Positions 1-3,247 of a DNA stretch of 6,008 nucleotides are shown here, piece by piece. The DNA is from Pseudomonadota bacterium (GTDB taxonomy: Bacteria; Pseudomonadota; Alphaproteobacteria; Caulobacterales; Caulobacteraceae). The stretch lies in NCBI GenBank assembly GCA_023445955.1, contig JAEXJH010000464.1, positions 1-6,008 of the forward strand, written 5' to 3'. Made by a program: the position numbers and the translations under genes. The notes beneath the pieces are model-generated. The model was not told the origin of the DNA, made no database searches, and saw nothing but the letters and a program-made list of their open reading frames with translations. The stretch's first letter is position 1; every line of letters starts with the position of its first letter.

Positions 1-1
1 C

Positions 2-114
2 CGCAGGCGTGGGAGGGTGAGTGGTTAGGCGAAGCCGGTTCAAGGTTCGCTCATCTCACTGGTTTTTCAGGATTTAGCGGTGAGCGGCGTAACCACTCAC
101 CCTCCCATGCTGCG
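2..114. repeat. Long inverted-repeat (palindromic) intergenic element
   Basis: Bases 11-27 (GGGAGGGTGAGTGGTTA) are the exact reverse complement of 90-106, a perfect 17-bp stem. Outside it CGCAG (2-6) pairs with CTGCG (110-114) across short bulges. Inside it CGCTCA (48-53) pairs with TGAGCG (81-86). The result is a nested cruciform or hairpin of about 110 bp, with no open frame filling it. A 17-bp perfect pair at this distance is far beyond chance. It could be an interspersed palindromic repeat (REP/BIME-like), a small MITE-like element with 17-bp terminal inverted repeats, or a structured RNA. I see no target-site duplication beside the 17-bp arms, and the left end lies against the window edge, so the element may extend further. 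Confidence 0.75.
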
Positions 115-145
115 CATGGCCCCTCCCTCTCTCTAAGAGAGAGGG
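105..145. repeat. Two tandem short palindromes (REP-like)
   Basis: Two hairpins follow the long inverted repeat. The first is CCATGC (105-110), loop TGC, GCATGG (114-119). The second is CCCTCTCTCT (125-134), one base, then AGAGAGAGGG (136-145), realistically a 9-bp stem with a TAA loop. The first competes with the outer arm 110-114 of the larger element. The base after the second is the start of TTGTGGTGG, which is not a U-tract on either strand, so an intrinsic terminator is less likely than an interspersed palindromic repeat. No protein-coding signal is seen here. Confidence 0.55.
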
Positions 146-610
146 TTGTGGTGGCGCACGAGCATCCATCGCTCTCCGTCCCCGGCCCTACCGACCGCCC
201 TTATCCTCTCCTCATCTCAAAGCACTGGGGAGGGCGCGCGGCCAGCGACCTTCGTGGCTTTGGGATGCGGTCGAGCGGTGGAGGTCCGAGGGGGATACTC
301 GGACGGTCCGGGGACCTGGTTCGCTGACCAGGCCCGCCCGCCGTTGGCGTGGTCGAAGGCAAAGAGGTCTGTCCTGGCCTGTAGTGGCCCGCCTTCTTCG
401 ACCGCCGGGGTTTTCCGGAAACGGACGGCCGCGGCTCCCGGTAAGGCCTGAACAGGGCCACCCGACGGGACGCTGACGGAAAACGATCGCGCGGAGCGTC
501 GGTTCTCGTCGAAACGGTATCAAACACAACAGAACTCCGGGCGCGGCCCGGCGCTCCGCATCCCTCCCCGCTCCCCTCGGCCAAGGCCGCTGGGTCAATC
601 CGTCATGCCT
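146..610. other. Gene-free GC-rich region with many potential hairpins
   Basis: I find no credible gene here. The open frames present encode Arg/Pro/Ser-rich sequence with no ribosome binding site or recognisable domain. Visible structure includes CCTCTCC (205-211) with GGGGAGG (227-233, one wobble), GTCCGAG (284-290) with CTCGGAC (298-304), GGTC (305-308) with GACC (313-316), and CCTGGT (315-320) with ACCAGG (327-332). Also visible are GGTCGAAG (351-358) with CTTCGACC (396-403), CCGGGC (537-542) with GCCCGG (546-551), and a 12-bp pair with one wobble joining 491-502 to 548-559. GGGGAGGG (227-234) could also close the whole block with CCCTCCCC (562-569). Many 6-8-bp pairs are expected by chance in sequence this GC-rich. 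It may be a structured RNA or leader for the downstream gene, or merely GC-rich spacer. It lacks the conserved motifs of RNase P RNA, tmRNA and SRP RNA. Confidence 0.4.
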
Positions 611-620
611 GGAGGTCCAG

Positions 621-959
621 ATGCCCCTGCCCCGAAACCCTCGCCCCAAGCGCCTGGTCCGCGGTTCGCGTTCAGGCCGTCGCCGCGTCCACAAGCAGGC
701 CTGGCTCACCTCGAAGATCGCCGCGCGCTTCGAGGCGCTCCAGGCGCAGCTCGAACAGCGCAAGCAATACACCTACCGAGGTGCGTACGGCGTGATCAGT
801 TACTTCAAGCCGGGAGAGACCATCCCGCCGGGCTACCAGAAAGTCGAATACGACGAGAACGGCAAGGTGATCGCTGACACCGCCCAAGAAAAAGCCCCCG
901 GCCTTGCGGCCGAGGGCTTCTCGATATTCTTCAACGAGAAGGAAAAGCCTAGCGGATGA
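621..959 (+). CDS. Small basic protein of unknown function (112 aa)
   Basis: I do not recognise this protein. The start is well supported: GGAGGT (611-616) sits 4 bases before the ATG. Codons end overwhelmingly in G or C, as in the neighbouring genes, which argues that it is real. Residues 1-25 are strongly basic (about ten Arg/Lys) and Pro-rich near the start. Residues 31-48 look like an amphipathic or coiled-coil helix (KIAARFEALQAQLEQRK). Residues 50-86 are Tyr/Gly-rich with probable beta strands (TYRGAYGVISYF, then PPGYQKVEYDENGKVI). The tail is polar. There is no signal peptide or membrane segment. The basic N-terminus would suit nucleic-acid or ribosome contact, but that is only a guess. 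The gene is convergent with kdgK, their ends overlap by 11 bp (949-959), and codons 91-100 double as the kdgK terminator stem on the other strand. No clear terminator of its own is seen, so its transcripts may run antisense into kdgK. Confidence 0.7.
   Translation: MPLPRNPRPKRLVRGSRSGRRRVHKQAWLTSKIAARFEALQAQLEQRKQYTYRGAYGVISYFKPGETIPPGYQKVEYDENGKVIADTAQEKAPGLAAEGFSIFFNEKEKPSG
886..919 (-). terminator. Intrinsic terminator of the eda-kdgK operon
   Basis: On the minus strand, AAGCCCTCGGCC (919-908) pairs with GGCCGGGGGCTT (903-892) around the loop GCAA (907-904). This gives a 12-position GC-rich stem with a single A-C mismatch (913/898). It runs directly into TTTTTCTT (893-886), a good U-tract, about 30 bases after the kdgK stop codon. 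This is the classic shape of a Rho-independent terminator for minus-strand transcription. Read on the plus strand it has no U-tract after the stem, so it should act in one direction only. It lies wholly within the coding sequence of the convergent gene at 621-959. Confidence 0.8.
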
Positions 960-2055
960 CCCGCGCGCCCTTGCCCTTCATCACGGCTTCGACTTCCGCC
1001 TGGCGCACCATCGAGGTGTCGCCCGGGGTGGTCATGGCCAGGGCGCCGTGGGCCGCGCCGTACTCGACGGCGGCCTGGGGACCCTTGCCTTCCATGAAGC
1101 CGAAGGCCAGACCCGAAGCGAAGCCGTCGCCGCCGCCGACGCGGTCGTAGATCTCGAGGTTCTCACGCATCATCGAGGCGTAGAACTCGCCGCCGGCGTA
1201 CAGGATCGCCGACCAGTCGTTGACCGAGGCGGTCTTGGCGTTGCGCAGGGTGGTGGCGGCGACCTTGAAGTTCGGGAACTGCTTCACAGCAGTCTCGATC
1301 ATCTTCTTGAAGTTGGCCGGGTCGATCGAGCTGATGTGCTCGTCCAGGCCTTCGACTTCAAAGCCCAGGCAGGCGGTGAAGTCTTCTTCGTTGCCGATCA
1401 TCACGTCCACGTACTGGGCGATGTGACGGTTGACCTTCTGAGCGCCTTCCTTGCCGCCCTGCGACTTCCACAAGCTGGCGCGGTAGTTCAGGTCGTAGGA
1501 GATGACGGTGCCGTACTTGCGGGCGACTTCCACGGCTTCGATCACGGCTTCGGCCGTGTTCGAGGCCAGGGCCGCGAAGATGCCGCCGGTGTGGAACCAG
1601 CGCACGCCTTCTTCGCCGAACAGCTTTTCCCAGTTCACTTCACCGGGGCGGATCTGCGAGGCGGCCGAGTGACCCCGGTCGCTGCAGCCCAGGGCCGGAC
1701 GAACGCCGAAACCCTTTTCGGTGAAGTTCAGGCCGACGCGGGTGTTGCGGCCCAGGCCGTCGAAGTCGCGCCAGATGACGTGCGAGGTGTCGACGCCACC
1801 CTGCATCATCAGGTCCTCGACCAGCCAGCCCAGGTCGTTGACCGGAAGAGCGGTCACGGCCGTCGAGCGCTTGCCCCAGCACTTCTTGAAGGCGCGAGCG
1901 ACGTTGTACTCGCCGCCGCCTTCCCAGACCTGGAATTGACGGGCGTTGCGCACCCGGCCGAAGCCCGGGTCGAAGCGCAGCATCACTTCACCGAAGGAAG
2001 CGCAGTCCCACTTCGTTTCCGAAGCCGGGCGGATGTTCAGGATGTTGTCGGTCAT
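949..2055 (-). CDS. kdgK: 2-keto-3-deoxygluconate kinase (PfkB/ribokinase family)
   Basis: This cytoplasmic sugar-acid kinase (368 aa) is predicted to convert 2-keto-3-deoxygluconate plus ATP to KDPG, the substrate of the aldolase encoded just upstream. Visible PfkB-family features are the N-terminal GEVMLRF (22-28), the substrate-side glycine motif EGGGEYN (45-51), DLNYR (188-192), GNEED (221-225) and the C-terminal signature DRVGGGDGF (304-312). In that signature GGGD (307-310) supplies the anion hole and Asp310 is the expected catalytic base. The protein is longer than the roughly 310-residue E. coli KdgK, with an N-terminal extension of about 15-20 residues and extra sequence around 115-150 (GFGVRP to VRWFHTGG). 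ATG at 2055 is 6 bases after the eda stop. The only Shine-Dalgarno-like sequence, GGGAAGG (2073-2067), lies inside the end of eda, which suggests translational coupling. A related substrate such as 2-keto-3-deoxygalactonate cannot be excluded, but the pairing with eda favours KDG. Confidence 0.88.
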   Translation of the reverse strand: MTDNILNIRPASETKWDCASFGEVMLRFDPGFGRVRNARQFQVWEGGGEYNVARAFKKCWGKRSTAVTALPVNDLGWLVEDLMMQGGVDTSHVIWRDFDGLGRNTRVGLNFTEKGFGVRPALGCSDRGHSAASQIRPGEVNWEKLFGEEGVRWFHTGGIFAALASNTAEAVIEAVEVARKYGTVISYDLNYRASLWKSQGGKEGAQKVNRHIAQYVDVMIGNEEDFTACLGFEVEGLDEHISSIDPANFKKMIETAVKQFPNFKVAATTLRNAKTASVNDWSAILYAGGEFYASMMRENLEIYDRVGGGDGFASGLAFGFMEGKGPQAAVEYGAAHGALAMTTPGDTSMVRQAEVEAVMKGKGARVIR

Positions 2056-2061
2056 TTGGTC

Positions 2062-2736
2062 TTAGGCCTTCCCACGAACCTTCTTGATCAGGTCGACAGT
2101 CTCGCGGACCTTCTTGGTGATGCCCGCGTAGTCCTTGGCGTCCAGCAGCTCTTGCGTGATCAGCTTGGAGCCCATGCCGGCGGCGACGATGCCCGCGCCG
2201 AACCACTTCTTGACCGAGGCTTCGTCCGGATCGACGCCGCCCGTCGGCATGATGCGGGTCCAGGGCATCGGGCCCAGCACCGCCTTGACGAAATCGGGGC
2301 CGCCGACCGACGAACCCGGGAACACCTTGACGATCTCGCAGCCCAGCTCTTCGGCGTACGAGATTTCCGAGGCCGAACCGCAGCCCGGCGAATACGGGAT
2401 CTTGCGACGGTTGCAGACCTTGGCGACGTCTGCGTTCAGGATCGGGCCGACGACGAACTTGGCGCCGTTGGCGATGTAGATGCCGGCGGTCGGGGCGTCG
2501 ACGATCGAGCCCACGCCCATGATCACGCGCGGATCGGCCTCGTGGAAGTAACGGGTCACTTCGTAGAAGACGTGGCTGGCGAAGTCGCCGCGGTTGGTGA
2601 ACTCGATGCAGGGCGCGCCGCCGTCGGCGCAGGCCTGGATCACCGCCTTACAGACCTCGACGTCCGGGTGATAGAAAACCGGGATGACACCCTGGTCCAT
2701 CAGGGCGGTCAGCACCGCCATACGGTCTTTCACCAT
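2062..2736 (-). CDS. eda: KDPG (2-keto-3-deoxy-6-phosphogluconate) aldolase
   Basis: This class I Schiff-base aldolase (224 aa) cleaves KDPG to pyruvate and glyceraldehyde-3-phosphate, the final step of the Entner-Doudoroff pathway; many homologues also act on 4-hydroxy-2-oxoglutarate. It is cytoplasmic and trimeric in known members. Visible features of the KDPG/KHG aldolase (TIM-barrel) fold are IEFTNRG (44-50), with Glu45 as general base and Arg49 following, GVGSIVDAPTA (74-84), PYSPGCGSASE (114-124), EIVKVFPGS (134-142), with Lys137 as Schiff-base lysine, and the phosphate-binding MPTGGVDPDE (163-172). These match E. coli Glu45 and Lys133. The length fits the family (about 210-225). I chose the ATG at 2736, not an in-frame ATG at 2799, because AAGGAG (2748-2743) sits 6 bases before it and the 21 extra residues have no family counterpart. 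It is followed 6 bases later by kdgK in an evident operon. A paralogue acting on the galacto-epimer (DgoA-like) is a less likely alternative. Confidence 0.92.
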   Translation of the reverse strand: MVKDRMAVLTALMDQGVIPVFYHPDVEVCKAVIQACADGGAPCIEFTNRGDFASHVFYEVTRYFHEADPRVIMGVGSIVDAPTAGIYIANGAKFVVGPILNADVAKVCNRRKIPYSPGCGSASEISYAEELGCEIVKVFPGSSVGGPDFVKAVLGPMPWTRIMPTGGVDPDEASVKKWFGAGIVAAGMGSKLITQELLDAKDYAGITKKVRETVDLIKKVRGKA

Positions 2737-2742
2737 CGTAAA

Positions 2743-2757
2743 CTCCTTCCCGAAGGA
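2743..2757 (-). promoter_or_regulatory. eda ribosome binding site within a small hairpin
   Basis: GGAAGGAG (2750-2743) is a strong Shine-Dalgarno sequence 6 bases before the eda ATG, and it decides the start. The same bases form the 3' arm of a small palindrome: TCCTTC (2757-2752) is complementary to GAAGGA (2749-2744), realistically a 5-bp stem with a 4-base loop. The competing fold is a cUUCGg tetraloop closed by only three pairs, which would leave most of the Shine-Dalgarno free. This may tune translation; regulation is inferred, not shown. Confidence 0.6.
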
Positions 2758-2760
2758 TCG

Positions 2761-2802
2761 ATCTTGCGCGGAAGGCCTTGCGGGCCGCCGCGCGTGCAAG
2801 AT
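2761..2802 (-). repeat. Stem-loop in the eda leader
   Basis: ATCTTGC (2761-2767) is the reverse complement of GCAAGAT (2796-2802). Alternatively GCGCGG (2766-2771) pairs with CCGCGC (2788-2793), and the palindrome AAGGCCTT (2772-2779) lies inside. The hairpin lies 3 bases upstream of the Shine-Dalgarno hairpin in the eda transcript. It has no U-tract, so it is unlikely to be a terminator; it may be an RNA-stability or regulatory structure. Confidence 0.4.
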
Positions 2803-3053
2803 TTCGCCGGAATTGGCTCAGGGCGATCCCTTAGACCGCGTCGCGGGCGAGCGCCACACCGGGCTTGCCGCAACGGCAGTTTGAGAGGCCTTCGTTTCCG
2901 TCCCCGAACGTTTTTCCGTCGGCGCCGTGGACCCTCCCCGGACGCAAAAGTGAGGGCGCCGGTATGACCCGACGCCCCGGAAGTTTGCGCAGGAGCGAGC
3001 TCAAAGAGCCGCAAACGAGACGGACCGACCACGACGCCGATACCGAAACGTTA

Positions 3054-3067
3054 TGACACCGGTGTCA
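3054..3067. promoter_or_regulatory. Perfect palindromic operator, LacI-type geometry
   Basis: TGACACCGGTGTCA is a perfect 14-bp palindrome with a central CpG, the usual geometry of LacI/GalR-family operators. It lies 318 bp upstream of the eda start and overlaps a weak -10-like element on the minus strand, where a repressor would control eda-kdgK transcription. The regulator is not in this window. A sugar-acid or glucose-responsive LacI-type protein is the natural guess. Confidence 0.65.
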
Positions 3068-3080
3068 CGGAAATCCGGAA

Positions 3081-3097
3081 AAGTGGCCAAGCCACTT
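3081..3097. repeat. 17-bp inverted repeat between the two operators
   Basis: AAGTGGC (3081-3087) and GCCACTT (3091-3097) are exact reverse complements around CAA. The repeat does not share the operator sequence. It may be the site of a second regulator, or a short hairpin. Its minus-strand reading ends in four T residues, too few to be a convincing terminator. Confidence 0.45.
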
Positions 3098-3112
3098 CGC
3101 CACCGGTGTCAT
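3098..3112. promoter_or_regulatory. Second, degenerate operator half-repeat
   Basis: CGCCACCGGTGTCAT keeps the right half-site GGTGTCA of the operator at 3054-3067 exactly. In the left half it keeps five of seven bases. The two centres are 44 bp apart, close to four helical turns, which would allow cooperative binding or a small DNA loop. Confidence 0.5.
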
Positions 3113-3180
3113 GCGGAGATAACCAGAAACCGCCGGGCAGCGCAAGCAGAGTTGGGGCTGGATTTTTACGGCAGCAACAC

Positions 3181-3240
3181 TTTGAAAAAGAAAGGCTTTG
3201 CGAGATTGGGGAAACGGCGATTTCACAACCGCCGCTCCCC
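3181..3240 (-). terminator. Candidate terminator downstream of ppc
   Basis: In the minus-strand transcript GGGGAGCGGCG (3240-3230) pairs with CGCCGTTTCCCC (3219-3208). This gives eleven pairs with one G-U and one bulged base, and a 10-base loop. It starts 8 bases after the ppc stop. The T-rich stretch CTTTCTTTTTC follows about 12 bases beyond the stem instead of directly, so termination may be imperfect or Rho-assisted. It supports ppc being a transcription unit separate from eda-kdgK. Confidence 0.5.
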
Positions 3241-3247
3241 TCTCAAA

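Larger units (their letters stand above)
2737..3247. other. 511-bp ppc-eda intergenic region
   Basis: This gap separates the ppc stop codon from the eda start and has no credible gene. From the ppc side it holds a candidate terminator (3181-3240), the operator-like cluster (3054-3112) and about 300 bases that would be the eda leader. The leader has several potential stem-loops: GTTTGCG (2983-2989) with CGCAAAC (3010-3016), enclosing GCTC AAA GAGC (2999-3009), the GGCGCC copies at 2921-2926 and 2955-2960, and the hairpin at 2761-2802. On the minus strand GTCATAAC (3057-3050) fits the Caulobacter housekeeping -10 consensus GCTANAWC at five of its seven specified bases. It overlaps the perfect operator, but the -35-like TTTCCGT upstream is poor and the 9-base spacing is short, so I do not call a promoter. 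Confidence 0.5.

Noticed and set aside
30..70. tRNA-like GGTTCAAGGTTCG near the left palindrome
   Set aside because: No acceptor stem, anticodon arm or complete T-arm can be assembled around it.
225..570. RNase P RNA, prompted by GGTAAGGCCTGAACAGG near 440 and ACAGAACTCCGGG near 529
   Set aside because: The invariant GAGGAAAGTCC and AGCAAACCGCC-type core motifs are absent and the spacings do not fit. Vague resemblance only.
212..772. 186-codon minus-strand frame (and a 127-codon one at 201-584) in the left intergenic region
   Set aside because: Composition is Arg/Pro/Ser-rich without domains. It overlaps the better-supported + strand gene and has no convincing start signal.
2734..2799. Upstream in-frame ATG at 2799 as the eda start
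   Set aside because: It would add 21 residues with no family counterpart and has no Shine-Dalgarno sequence, whereas the ATG at 2736 has AAGGAG at ideal spacing.
904..2967. 687-codon open frame on the + strand antisense to kdgK and eda
   Set aside because: Such frames arise from the strong third-position G/C bias of the real minus-strand genes. The product is low-complexity (His/Asp/Val/Ala-rich), has no recognisable domain, and runs across two well-supported genes and an intergenic gap.
2730..3106. Small open frames in the ppc-eda gap (2730-3032 minus, 2865-3056 plus, and one starting GTG at 3106)
   Set aside because: They are Arg/Pro-rich, lack ribosome binding sites, and cross operator, leader or real gene sequence.
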